From NCBI GenBank assembly GCA_024195585.1, contig SWBL01000065.1:62001-126000 (forward strand): a stretch of 64,000 nt of DNA, written 5' to 3'. Under the pieces are notes generated by a model, which saw only the letters and a program-made list of their open reading frames with translations, searched no databases and was not told where the DNA came from. The first letter of the stretch is position 1, and the number at the start of each line of letters is the position of its first letter. Origin of the DNA: Aureobasidium sp. EXF-3400. Lineage: Eukaryota > Ascomycota > Dothideomycetes > Dothideales > Saccotheciaceae. This document shows positions 22,905 through 34,000 of this stretch, in pieces. The position numbers were made by a program, and so were the translations under genes.

Positions 22905-23893
22905 ATGCAGTCTCAAGCTTGCTGTACCGTTCCTCCCGTCATTAGCAAGGGTTACAATGCTAAGGGCACTTACACAACCATCGATGGCATGAAGACCTAC
23001 ACTACTGGTCCCAGCGATGCAAAGAAAGCTATCCTGGTCGTCTACGACATCTTTGGCTTCAAGGATCAGACCATCCAGGGTGCCGATATCCTCGCAACCA
23101 GCGACAAGGAGAACCAGTACCAAGTCTTCATGCCTGACTTTTTCGAGGGCAAGCCCGTTGACATCAGTGACTACCCTCCTGACACTGTATGTCTTGCTCA
23201 TCACATTCCGTGTCGAAAATTAGACAACTAACAACCATAACAGAAGGAGAAAGGCGAGCGTCTCGGTCAATTCTTCCAGACCACCGGTGCACCACCCAAG
23301 ACCGTCGGCCGTATCCCCAAGGTCATCGACGAGATCAAGAGCCAGAACAAGAACATCACATCCTTTGGCATTGTCGGTTTCTGCTGGGGCGGCAAGATCG
23401 TAAACCTGTCTTCGCAAAAGGATACACTTTTCAAGGCTGCTGCTGCATGCCATCCTGCTATGGTTGACCCTAACGACGCTGCTGGCATTAGCATTCCCAT
23501 TGCCATGTTGCCCAGTAAAGATGAGGACAAGGAGGCTGTTGAGAAGTGGGAGCAGGGTGTCAAGACCAAGCACCTTGTCAAGTGGTACAACGACCAGGTC
23601 CATGGATTCATGGCTGCTCGGTGAGTCTGCCTTTGGTCGGGTCGAGAAGAAGATGTGCTGACTCAAATCATAGTGCCGACCTCGAAGACGAGAATGTCAA
23701 GAAGAACTACATGGACGCTTACGGTGTATTGCTGAGCTTCTTCCACGAGCACATGTAAGTGCTTTTTCACCACTTTGAAACGAGATAGACGTTCCGTTTG
23801 GTAAGCAAATCGTTGTTGGTGATGGAGACTTTTGTCATGCACGCATGCTGACAACTCCTCTATAGGGCCTCGTCCAATGCACCCAAGCTATGA
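22905..23893 (+). CDS. Dienelactone hydrolase family protein with splice-dependent C-terminus
   Basis: Exons 22905-23186, 23244-23620, 23674-23754 and 23866-23893 give 255 residues. The dienelactone hydrolase fold is shown by the nucleophile cysteine in GFCWGGK and a late histidine in DQVHGF; an aspartate is expected between them. Family members hydrolyse cyclic lactones such as dienelactone in aromatic breakdown, or related esters. The last intron is unusual: its donor GTAAGT overlaps a TAA stop. If retained, the protein ends HEHM after 247 residues. If spliced (branch point CTGACAA, acceptor TATAG), it ends HMASSNAPKL, a PTS1-like tail. So cytosolic and peroxisomal forms may come from one gene; this is inferred from sequence alone. 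Confidence 0.88.
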
Positions 23894-23959
23894 AATACAA
23901 TTGTGCAGACGAATACAGCAGTCCATAGTAGATGAATAATGAACACGTCCCTTCGTCAC

Positions 23960-24005
23960 CAAAAACGACTCTCGGATTTGACTATGCCAATTACTCACAG
24001 CTTCA
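23960..24005 (-). repeat. Short copy of the sequence upstream of the 24.6-kb open frame
   Basis: On the minus strand this segment shares a TTGGTGACGAAGG block and about 40 flanking bases with 24655-24715. It appears to be a partial duplicate of that 5' region. Confidence 0.4.
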
Positions 24006-24221
24006 CGCCTTGCTCTGCTTCCTGATCGTATGTCTTCGACCCTTATCCAATGCGATGGATGCAGTCGAAACAACTACTCTGCTAGATGACACACACAGCA
24101 ACAGCCATATTGAATCTTTCTCATGGCATCTCGCTTTGAGATAGCTGTCCAGCACTTCAAGACGAGACGAAGGATGAAACGAGAGTCTCAGAGCGTCTTC
24201 GTCATGCTTACTACTCGCTAA

Positions 24222-24647
24222 TCACCCAAATCGTGAGGATGGAAGTTGCGACTTAGTAGATAGGAAGCCTAGTAACCGATATAATGTAGAACTTGATGTT
24301 GTAAAGGCAAATCGGGGCGGAAATCCATCTGCAGGTATGGTCGTAATATGGTGGGCAACGTCCGATGCGATTGTGTTTAGCGTAGTACCATCTGTTACCT
24401 TAGTAATGAAGCTTCGGACAAAGCGTACACTGCACTGGCTGTTCTGAGCGAAAGTCCACTTCCATACCTTAGCGAAGATTCGAGAATGCATAAACCGGCG
24501 AGCTCGAATGTTGCCAACCAGGACGACGTAGAGCCACGACGCCATAGTAAATAGAGTAAGGAATGCGAGGATTATCCAGAGGATGATTGCGCTCCATTTG
24601 TGGGCAATGCATTTTTCGAAAAATCGTGTTTCCAGATTTGTTGACAT
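24222..24647 (-). CDS. Doubtful small membrane protein gene or gene remnant
   Basis: A 141-codon open frame starts with ATG about 105 bp after a TATA-like element (CTATAAAAAGGCAC on the minus strand at about 24747-24760). Residues 18-45 form a strong transmembrane helix (WSAIILWIILAFLTLF onward). The second half overlaps a repeat shared with 55850-56000 and 57846-57910, where the homologous DNA has stops and indels, so the C-terminus is unlikely to be under selection. Possible splice sites (GTATGG, GTAACA) exist inside. I do not recognise a family. Confidence 0.3.
   Translation of the reverse strand: MSTNLETRFFEKCIAHKWSAIILWIILAFLTLFTMASWLYVVLVGNIRARRFMHSRIFAKVWKWTFAQNSQCSVRFVRSFITKVTDGTTLNTIASDVAHHITTIPADGFPPRFAFTTSSSTLYRLLGFLSTKSQLPSSRFG
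24225..24380 (-). repeat. Dispersed repeat family 2, copy near 24.3 kb
   Basis: About 150 bp align with 55850-56000, with shared blocks ATAGGAAG, ATGTAGAACT and GTCCG in the same order. In one minus-strand frame it reads APICLYNIKFYIIS then LPIY-stop-VATSIL; the 55.9-kb copy has LPIYQVATSTL there. Confidence 0.5.
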
Positions 24648-24966
24648 ACGATGGCATATAAGTTTCCTTCGTCACCAAGAATAGTTCTCAGGTTTGACTT
24701 TGTTAATGCTTTCTGTGGCACTGCTCTTGGCTTGAACAACTATGTGCCTTTTTATAGCTTACTCTCTGCCTGGTGGGGAAGATGAGATGATGTGGATGGC
24801 TCACCCTGGGTGCGACCAGGTCGAACACTTCCTTGGGCCTCTCACAGTTCGACAGAAGTTTGTGCCTTTTTATAGTGGTATTTCACCATGCAGTGCTTGT
24901 TGGGATACCGTGCCTCTGGGTACTTGACACTAGCCCGGTTGTGTAGGTATGCGATGAGAACGCAAA

Positions 24967-25191
24967 CTATGCATTGACGTCGATTGGGTTGCGCCATTCT
25001 GGGTACTTTGCTAGCCATTTGAAAAGACTAAGCACCATTGGAAGGTACTGTAGGAGAGAAAGGTTGGTTTGGTTTGCGTGATGTGTGAGGTAGTCGTCGA
25101 CGGCAATGACGAGGAGAAGAAGAGTGGGAAGAAGAAAGTTTGAAGTGAGGAGCAGAAGAATAAAGAGTAAGAAGCAGAATAAGTGATTCAT
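24967..25191 (-). CDS. Possible small hydrophobic peptide
   Basis: A 74-codon open frame with a very hydrophobic N-terminal half (two leucine-rich segments within residues 1-32) and a polar end. It lies 67 bp beyond the 3' end of the WBP11-like gene on the same strand. Leucine-rich frames arise easily in such purine/pyrimidine-skewed DNA, so it may be chance. Confidence 0.2.
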   Translation of the reverse strand: MNHLFCFLLFILLLLTSNFLLPTLLLLVIAVDDYLTHHANQTNLSLLQYLPMVLSLFKWLAKYPEWRNPIDVNA

Positions 25192-25257
25192 GAAGGTCGT
25201 GGAATTGGTTGTGTGAAAGTACGTGTAACTCCACAGTCTTGCCGAGTGAAAAGGACA

Positions 25258-26028
25258 TCAGATATCCTCATCTTCAACCGCCTCCATCTCGACGTGTCTT
25301 AAGGCTTTCTCAGCTGCTTGCTCTCCACCTTCTCCGCGACTCATCATCTCAAATTCAGCCTCCTTCTCCATCTCATTGGCAATCTTGCGCGCATCGTTGT
25401 ACCCAGATCTTTCGAGCTTATCTGCTTCTTCGGGTTCGAGCAAGCGTCCGTTTTGACCTTTTTGTCTTGCGATATGCTGGGCGACAGCAGCGGGGACGAA
25501 GCGTTTCGACTCTTCGGTGAGATTGCGCAATACAGGCGCAGAACTGTAAGTCGTTTGGGCTGGCGCTGGTGCAGCAACGGGTTTGTTGGGCAGTTGATGG
25601 GGTTGGTTTCTACGTAGGATAGGCGGTGGTGTATCCCTCGGCATAGGGATCTTCCTTACATCCTCATCTGTCTGATCGTCTTCGTCGTCGTCTTGTCTCC
25701 TTCTCTTCCTTTGCTCGCTGCCGTGTTGCTCTCCATCTCTCCTCTGCTTGTACACCGGTGCCTTTTCTCCCAAGACATCTCTGGCCTTTTTCACAGCGCG
25801 CAAGTCCTTTTCTAGTTGGTCCAAGGTAGCTTGGTCTTTTGGTCGCAGTTGCTGGGTTGTGGCTAGCGATTTGAGGTCGTCGATTTGTCGTTGGAGACGT
25901 TCTGGGTTGCGGCGGGCGAGCTTCTCGTTCCTTTGTGCTTGGACGTTGGCTTTCGATTTCTTGAGGGCTTGTTTCTTGTCTGCTTTGTGCTGCGCTGCGA
26001 CGGGGTTGAGGCTGCGTTCTTTCGGCAT
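25258..26028 (-). CDS. WBP11-like splicing-associated protein
   Basis: A single exon encodes 256 residues. The N-terminus (PKERSLNPVAAQHKADKKQALKK-type, quoted in part: NPVAAQHKADKKQALKK) matches the Wbp11/ELF5/Saf1 N-terminal domain, followed by a basic coiled coil to about residue 85. A glutamine/arginine and acidic stretch and a PPPILRR proline motif come next, and the C-terminus (FVPAAVAQHIARQKG) also fits the family. Relatives bind spliceosomal components. No intron is needed and the start is the first ATG of the frame. Confidence 0.85.
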   Translation of the reverse strand: MPKERSLNPVAAQHKADKKQALKKSKANVQAQRNEKLARRNPERLQRQIDDLKSLATTQQLRPKDQATLDQLEKDLRAVKKARDVLGEKAPVYKQRRDGEQHGSEQRKRRRQDDDEDDQTDEDVRKIPMPRDTPPPILRRNQPHQLPNKPVAAPAPAQTTYSSAPVLRNLTEESKRFVPAAVAQHIARQKGQNGRLLEPEEADKLERSGYNDARKIANEMEKEAEFEMMSRGEGGEQAAEKALRHVEMEAVEDEDI

Positions 26029-26396
26029 GATTGTTTGCTGTTCCTGGTTCCAAGTATGCTATGGTTCGTATGTTCGAATGCCGGCGACGATGAAGCTTTG
26101 GGACTGGATGTGAGGTGTGACTGTCTCGTATAGATGATGCATGTGCTTTGCAACGAGAGATTCTGAATTCTGACGCAGCTGGAGAGATGTGAGAGCTGTG
26201 TTTGCCCTGTTTGATCACTTCGTCACGCTTTTCTCCCGTCACGCAACCCCTCGAGCCATCAAGGTGCTTAGGTGCACAAACAACACGACATCACGTTTCG
26301 GCACTGCTTGTAAGATACATATTGCCATGTCATTACGGCTATCTGCTGCTATCCACGAGGCGTATACGCCTTGACGCTTCCATATCAATCTCGCAC
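26029..26396. other. Intergenic stretch
   Basis: No supported gene; holds the promoter of the WBP11-like gene and the 3' flank of the HSP9/12 gene. Confidence 0.4.
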
Positions 26397-26776
26397 TCAC
26401 TGCTTGCCTGCAATTGTCGCAATCAGCATTTTTACTTTCTCTGCACGGCAGACATGTGCCAGACCAAAAACTTACTCTTGTCGCCCGAGAAAGTGTCGCT
26501 GACAGTGTCCTTGGCTTGCTGGAACATGCTCTGACCTTTGTCGCCAGCCTTCTGCGAGTCCGACTTCATGCTGTCGGGCTGCATGGATCCGAGCGCGCTG
26601 TCCATGCCGCCAGAGGCCTTGTCCTTGGTCTTTTGCGTGTTCGACTTGCTGCTGTCGGGCTGCATGGCCTTGGAGGCTTTGTCGGTGAATGATTCGCGTC
26701 TGGGTAGAACGAGACAGTGTTAGGTCGAGTTGCTTGTCATACAGCACTCTGGAGTATCATACGCTTGGTCAGACAT
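26397..26776 (-). CDS. HSP9/HSP12-family stress protein
   Basis: Three exons (26776-26763, 26699-26476, 26407-26397) encode 82 residues. The protein starts MSDQARESFTDKASKAM and carries two copies of a repeat of the form MQPDS-x-KS-x2-QK-x2-DK, then QQAKDTVSDTFSGDKSKQ. This is the HSP9/HSP12 pattern: a small, very hydrophilic, membrane-stabilising stress protein. The tiny 14-nt first exon ending in GC before GTATG is typical of the family. Splicing the third intron (GTAAGT...TTGCAG) gives the short KSKQ end; without it the frame reads into a hydrophobic tail unlike the family. Stress elements lie upstream. Confidence 0.85.
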
Positions 26777-26820
26777 GATTGCAGATTATCGGATGTGTAA
26801 TTGAGTGTTTGTTTGCTTGA

Positions 26821-26957
26821 AGGGGTATGAAATTGGTATGTTGCAGGTTTACTTTTTGCTTCTTCACCTACAAGAGCTTGCTTTATATACCGCTTAGACG
26901 AGGGGTTCATATCGAGGTACAGTGCAACACCAGAGAGCTTTCTCACCCTGCACCCCT
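26821..26957 (-). promoter_or_regulatory. TATA box and stress-response elements of the HSP9/12 gene
   Basis: Three STRE-type pentamers (AGGGG at 26821 and 26901, CCCCT at 26953) and a TATATAAAG element (minus strand, 26881-26889, about 105 bp before the ATG) lie in the promoter. STREs bind Msn2/4-type factors in other fungi and fit a stress-induced gene. Confidence 0.5.
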
Positions 26958-26959
26958 CT

Positions 26960-28980
26960 TTCTCTATCGCCCAACGTCATTTGGGTCTGGTGGTGTTATC
27001 TGCTTTGCTGCTCAGCCTTGAATAATGTTCTACGAGTCGCTTGTGACCAGTTCTTGATTGGTCTTGCTGATAGGAGACACTCTATGGAAATACAGCATGT
27101 GGTTGAAAGAGTACAGAACCCCTGTCCCTCGATAGCGAAATGGGGAGACGTGTGATGAGGGACGTCACAATGACAGAGAGGTCGAGACCTGTTCATATGA
27201 CAGACGTATCTTTCATCTGGGCTCATCTCGCATGAAGAGATTCATATGCTAGGGCTCAGTGGCTTCGTGGACTCGAGCAAGAATGGTATGACGTGCAATA
27301 GAGATGCTGTGAGCGTGTGATAGAATGCTCTCTGTGACCGACCTTGCTGCACTCTCTCCGCCTTAGCCATGATGCGATGCCATCGCAAAGGCTTCGATAT
27401 CTTTGCCCTCTCTTAGCCTCTGCTGCCACCGATATCACTACCGGCTATATCATACGATGCACTCTGCTTTTATGCTATTGCCCTCTGACATATTATTATT
27501 GATCCAGTCTGTTGCGGGTCTCACTATGTATTCGCTTGTTCGGAGTTCCCTTGGTCGACCACCGTCGTGCCCCATTTGTTACAATCGCCGATTTCCACCA
27601 TGTAACATCAAGCACAAGCGCGCCTTACGTTGCGCCCGCCGAACATAGCCGTCCGGCAAGCGCTTGCCTGTAAACAGCCTCTGATAATCCCGACTCGTTA
27701 CACTTTTCGAGCCCTATAGTCTTTACTCAGTGACATTCTTTGTCCGTAGTGTTTCAAGATCTCAGCTGTCTTGAAATGGAGCATCGCAAAACGGGCGCAA
27801 AAAAGATTCAGTCAGAGGGCCCACTCTACAAGGCATATTGTGGTTCTCTTTCTTGCCTTTGGCCCACATACAAGGAGGAAATCAGAGACGATGGTACTCG
27901 AGTAAGCAAGATGCAGGAGAGCACACACCTCCGTCAAGCTTGCGCACACACCATAACGGTCACGCCCACTGGCGCACATGGGATCTACGGTTTCGCTCTC
28001 GCATTTTTGCGTCAGGGGAGTGTCACCTTACCCCGTAGTTGTGCTGCCTTTGTCCCAACGCACATGGCGTTTTTCTCTATCTTGTTGGGTTGGTTTGGTA
28101 AGACCGTGAGAGAGTGGCTGTGTCGCCGAAAAAAGGCAAAATCGGAAGGAGGAGGAGAGGGCTTTCCGGGCTGGATGTCATTGGATGGTTTTCAGATCTG
28201 TTGCAACGTTTGTTGCGTGGCTGCTTCGGATCTGCGTGAAACCACATTCCAAGCTGTGGACAAGCGTCGTTCCTTTGCATGCACATAGGCTATATCAGAC
28301 TCCTGATATTGAATTTCCTGAAGCCTCCGCCTTGAGCATCCGCAAGGTATGGCTTGATATCGAGCAGGGAATAAGGCTGCAGTTTGCAAATCTCCAGTTG
28401 TCCTAAATCCGTCCGAGTCTCTCCGCAATATCAAATCGCAACCAGAAAAAAAGTGTTAATGCTCAAGCCAGTGGTTGGTCAAATTACGTTCTGGTGATGC
28501 ATCCGGCATGCGATGGACCCAGCATCCGGATCTACTGTTGCGCACGCGGCGCGTCAGCAAAGCAACCAACCAGCAAGCTCGGACGACATCCAGGTCGAAG
28601 CACCGTTTTGTGCTCGTTGTTGCCAACGAAAAACGTTCACGAGAATGAAGGGAACGGCTGTCAAGTCTCGAAGACCAGCCTATGGCGCATCTGGGCCCCC
28701 GTCCCCTTGCGTTTAATCGTCGACTGCTTGACGACGACTCGAGCAGCAAATACCACCAACTCTCCTGACGGATACCATGATCGCTGATGCAACCCACGTT
28801 GGGACCAATGTAATATCTGCATGTTGATCATCTGAACTCTTTTCCACGGACAATGCCAATTCGAAAACAGAGTCCGCAGATCATGGATGTACGAGTACAG
28901 ATATTGGAAGGGCGGAGGAATTCTATCCCCGATCATAATTGTGGATTCTTGCAGTTCGTGGGCCTTGCGCGTACATACAT
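26960..28980. other. 2-kb gene-free stretch
   Basis: No coding region, RNA gene or repeat is supported. The longest frame (27740-28288, plus) has no known motif, no start context and low protein likeness. Confidence 0.4.
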
Positions 28981-28987
28981 GTCGGGT

Positions 28988-29257
28988 TTATCCGGTGTAC
29001 ATCACTCGTCGAGGTCTACTGATCATACCAAACGATGCATCCCAGATCCTGCCCTTGCTGCTAGACTGGCACGCTTCCTTCCTTCCTTCCTGCGCGAACT
29101 GATTCGCAACCCACGCTAAGACTTCGAAAAGCACACCATCAGACATCTGGTCTGGCAGGGCTCCAGAAGAAGGATCGTGGTCCGTGAGGGAGAACCAGTC
29201 GTGGATTCGTGCAGCAATGTTGATCTCAATCGCTAGCATGTCAATTGTGGCGTCCAA
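28988..29257 (-). pseudogene. Possible coding remnant
   Basis: A 90-codon minus-strand stretch reads like real protein (IDMLAIEINIAARIHDWF, later LFEVLAWVANQFAQEG) but starts after a stop, has no ATG at a sensible place and ends with no partner exon found. It may be a fragment of an unrecognised gene. Confidence 0.25.
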
Positions 29258-29759
29258 TCGCGCACGCTAGGAACGGCTCCACATTGTCTCAGGGTTGGAA
29301 ATGGCAAGAGGTCGCGCATGTGTAGGTTTGGATAGTCGTGGCTGGGAGCAAAACAACAGTCAGCAATATCAGAGGGCGAGAACATTGGAGAAGACAGAAT
29401 GGTAGAAGTGAAAAACGTGAATAAAAAGTCATCTTGTGTACTGACTGTTACCATGGAAAGGCAAAATATTGTATGTGCATCGCACCCATTTGCCAGTTTT
29501 CCCCCCGTCCATTAATCCTTCTCAATTGAACATAAAACTCCAAGTCTTCTGTTTGAGAGCTACCTCCCATGTCGTGTGCTGTCGATGCATCTTGAAAACG
29601 CCTTGAGAAAATACATATCCCTTTCCCCCAATTTTATACACCGCTCGAAACGCCCAGAATGTGGATAACAAAAGAAACAAGGTTGAATGTGAACATCAGA
29701 AAGGGAAGGCGCATGAGAGTTGGTCGACCCCGAATTTCGGGAGGCCAAGTGCAATCTCG

Positions 29760-31097
29760 CTAAGGTCTTTTGGCATATGCGCCTCCGGGAGCTTGAGACA
29801 TGGGATGCTGATGCTGATGATGCAAGTCGTGCTCTGTCATAGCTGATCCTAGCTGTTGAGGATGATACCATTGCGTGGGGAGAGAATCGTGTCGAGACGA
29901 ATAGTCCATACCCATAGGCGGTTGATGCTGCTGCTGCTGATAGAAGCCCCATTGCGGAGGATACATGCCGATTGGAGTCATGGTAGGCTCACTAGTGACA
30001 GGTGTTGACATGGATGCTTCTGAAATAGTACCAACTGGCGGAGCTCCTGTGTCGAGAGGTGTAAGGTTGTAGTGGGAAGAGCCTGGTCTTGTGTATTCGA
30101 TCGAATTGGCAGCCGGCGCAAAGCCTTGTAGTTGAGGTTCAATGTGGCCGTATGACATGGAACGCAAAGGAGGCTGCTGGAGACCGTATTCGTCTCTTTG
30201 TGATGGGAACGAGAACGATGGATATACATTCGGAGAGTGTTCAGCCGTAGTAGAGTAGTTTGAGTAGTCGCCCATCTGCGAAGAGTTCCAGTGCACAGGG
30301 GTTGGAGGCTCGGTTGCTGACATATCGTTCGTGTATATGGCGGGATAACCAGGACGAGCGAATGCGAACTCGGACGCGACAGGTGCTGGAGAATTGGTCA
30401 GTATAAAGCTCATCATGACTACGCTGGGAATCTCCTTACTGCCTGTAGAGATACCTAGCCCTGTGCTAGGATCGACCGAGCCGTACTCTGGAGGCGCGTT
30501 GGATGCAAGATGAGGGAAGCGGCTCATTTCATGATCATGCTCGAGCTTCGAACCTGGAGGATGCATTTCTGGCGGAGAGTTAGAGATTACTGAGGAATCT
30601 TTGGATCCCTTTGTCTGCGCACGACTTTCTGGGCCCCCTGCTGAGTCCACAGGGTAGAAGACACACTCCTTCTTCAATCGGATACAGTTGTTGCAACGAC
30701 CCATGTCGTCGCCCTCGGCCAGCACGCATCTGATCTTTCGGCGTCTGCAATGAGCTGATAATGGTCAGTATATGTCTCTGAATCGCGTCCGATTTGTCTT
30801 TCACTCACAACAAGCAATAGATATGCGCTGGTAGCCCAGCTTGTTCCTTCTCTTGTCGAGAGCGCTGGGTGATAGTCCTCCTGACTCTTGAACGGAGAGT
30901 CCATTCAACTGCGGAGTCGACGCAGCGCGTTTGAGTATGGGGCTCATCTTGGCTTTTGAATTCTTCCTTCTTTTTGCGATCCCAGCAGATGAGTGTGGTA
31001 GCGTTGGAGTGTGGTAGTAACTCGTCGAAGGTGCAGAGTCTGTGGGGGATGTTGATTCGAAATCGGAATGGCCGTCTTGCATGTCAATTTCCGGCAT
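29760..31097 (-). CDS. Zn2Cys6 DNA-binding protein without a Fungal_trans domain
   Basis: Exon 1 is 31097-30809; the next exon starts at 30754 with acceptor AG at 30755-30756, which restores the zinc cluster as IACSHCRRRKIRC. The cysteines are 96, 99, 106, 117, 120 and 127, with ten residues between the third and fourth. A second probable intron (30386-30439, GTAAGG...CTGACC...CCAG) is exactly 54 nt and stop-free, so the product is 409 residues if spliced or 427 if retained. The remainder is low-complexity, rich in Ser, Pro and Gln. The KLGYQRISIAC lead-in and NNCIRLKKECVFYPVD tail are typical of a conserved euascomycete subfamily of unknown targets. Stop TAG at 29760-29762. Confidence 0.8.
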
Positions 31098-34000
31098 GTC
31101 TGAGTCTTGAAATGAAGAGAAAGGTTTGAAGGTAACACAAGATCAAAAGACCTAGTGGAAGTGACCGGTGGACGTTGTATTGAGAACGAATGAGCTCAAG
31201 TGAAGAACACTACACAGCTTGATATCAAAAGCTCTGGCAGGCGCCGGCCATTAGAAAGAGAAGAAAAGAATCGATTGGATGGACGCGACTATTCAAAAGA
31301 TTTCCAGTCCCTTGATGGAGTATGCGCCGTGACACCAATACACAGATGCGGTGTTAGATCCGATGCAAGGATGAAAACCCTCGTGCGTACGTGTAGGATG
31401 CGAGATGATATGATGATGGAAGAGACAAGGTTGAATCCGTGCTCGAAGCAGTTGATTTTGGCGGCCGGGATTATCAGTTCGCAGATCAGTGAGAAGACAG
31501 TAACGAGCGGATGAATGAAGACGAGTACAAGAGGAAGTTCAAGAGGAAAAGAAGGCTACTGATGGGCTACAGGACCTCGAAAGAGCAGGCTCGGGCCTTG
31601 ACACGGAGTTACCGATTCCTGGGGCAGAGACCCACGCCTTCTGGATGCAGTAGAAGAGTCGGTTACGAGATTGGCCATTGCTCAAGTGGCAAAATGGAAA
31701 ACAGCGCCCTTGACTTGTTGCATTTTTGGTTCCAATCCTTGCATTGGGCTGGGCATTATGGATGGTGGCTGTTCTGCCCAGTTCAACGGCGGAGATGACA
31801 CTCATGATCCATGCCTGGCTTTGGCGCTAATGATGCTCGGACCCGGTGATGTACGTGGGATCAAAGGAGCGCCTTCTAGACCTGGAAAACACATGGCCAA
31901 TCTACCGAGGCTTCATCTATGATCTCGCATCTCTCTCCCTGGAGCGTTGTACGCACGGCAGTTCCCAGACAGGCGTGCGCCGCGAGGCCGACATGGATAT
32001 CCACCAGGACAGCCATCTCCGCGCATAGCCTGGTCGACGACTTTAGACCTCCTCCCAGAAGGGGGGCCAGCAATTGTAAGCAATGCGCTGCTGATCTTCT
32101 TCTTGCACTCACCACGAACATAGCCTAAACACATCGTTGGGCCACTCCCAGCGCCACGTCCTTTGACGGAAGTTGCCTGGTTGAGGGATTGACAGTGTCA
32201 AGGAGTTTGACGTTGTCATCTCCGCTGACCATCGTGGCATCGTCACGAACAGCGCCGCGTATCACCTCTCGTAGTGCTGTTTCATAAGGACCTTCCGAAT
32301 GAGTGGCCAACGAGTGTCGCTCAGTTGTCATCGATGACGCAGCCAAAAGTTCGCGCGCTTGCTTGCAGGAAACATCGTTGAACCGATTAGCTCAAGGACC
32401 GCGCGCCACATTGGCCCCACCGCTTGTCTTGCGGCTCTAGTGGGGTGCTGGCAGATCCAGCAGAAGATGTGCACGACAAAGTGGATGACTAAAAATTGAC
32501 CACCAGTGTCTTGCGACGACGCCTCTCGAACAGGAATTTCGTCTCAGAGCTACCGAATGTTCGTACCTGAAGCACCAATTCGTGCGCGACGTAAAATCTT
32601 TCGGTGGTAAACTCTCAATCTCGAGGGGTCGAAAGGCGCAGTCTAAGACCAACCTTGACATTCAGCCACACAGAAAGGCATTCGAACGCCCCAACTGCTG
32701 TGGTACCGAGCGGGACCCCAGTGCCACGTTTTAGTTGCCGGCAGGCTGCGAGCATCAAAAGAGATGTACTTGTCAATGTTTGTACAAGGCCCTTTGACTC
32801 GGCAGTGTCTGTTGTATCAGGGTGCTTGGGAGGATGTTGCGAGGCCTGGTCATACTGGCTTCACTACGCATGTTCCACTTCCATACGAGGTGTTCCAAAG
32901 GTCGCATAAGATAACCACTTTTATTTAGCGGAGCGAACCTAGAACTCCGAACAGAACCCATCACGCACCTTAAGCGCGGCGATCAATACGTGCTTCGCCT
33001 CCCCGAGAGTCTATCACCACGTGAGATGCCCCATTGCAGCACGTTACAATTGATTGTTCGTCAACCGCATGCCCTGTCGCAGCTCGCCATGAATCCGAAC
33101 GTGCAACTCTTGCGTGCTCGTATGCAACCATCCGAGTTCTAAACAAAAAGTTCGGGAGAAGCAAGCGGCCCTTCTATCGATGGCCAGACGTTTTTGTGCG
33201 ACTCGTGTCTCGCATTCCTCGCCTACATGGCCGGCTACTCAGCTCAAGTATCACTATACACGGCAGTTGATTCGTACTGGACGACTCGAATGCGAATTCA
33301 TGTAGATGCACGTCAGCTCTCAGACTCAAAGCCGACCTGCTCCTAGGCCTCGTTCATTTCTGTCGTCACTAGCAGTGTTGCTTGGTAATGCCTGGAGCCA
33401 TGGTTGACAGAGAAAATGCAATCTCGCGTGCGTTGGAGAAGTCAGGCCCTCAACTTCTTGCACAAGCGAAATATCTGTTCTGCACGCGAACTCCTTCCTG
33501 TCTGCTTAAACAGATGACAAATGTTGCAGATGATAGCGCTGGTTAGGATTAGATATACGATATACGGTTTACGATCACAAGCCTGTATCTGTTGTCTGCG
33601 TGCAACTACAGCATGCGCGAACATCAATTTTGGTCAGTTGTCGTCAGACACTATTTCGATTTCTTCTTTTATTTCTTCTTTTTTCTTATCCTCCTTCTCT
33701 CCATTCTTCTCTCCCTGTTTTTCTCTTTTTTCTTCTTTTTCCTTCCCTCTTCCTCGTTTTCTCCTTCTTCTCTTTGCTCTCTTTTCTTTCACCTCTGCTA
33801 TCTTGTACTTGCTTCCCTGTGTGTCTATTCTATTACCTCTAGTCCATCCTTATGTCGGCGGAGAGTAACAGAACATCCGAGACCCTCTAGAAATAGAGCA
33901 ACATCGACTGACCTACTCTCGATAGATGCGAGTATGTTCCTCGAAGCCATGGTGCCTTTCCAGGTTACACATATGTTCTGTCATTGGCATGGAGAGATTT

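Noticed and set aside
27740..28288. 182-codon open frame
   Set aside because: No recognisable domain, cysteine and arginine scatter unlike its neighbours, and no promoter signals; likely chance.
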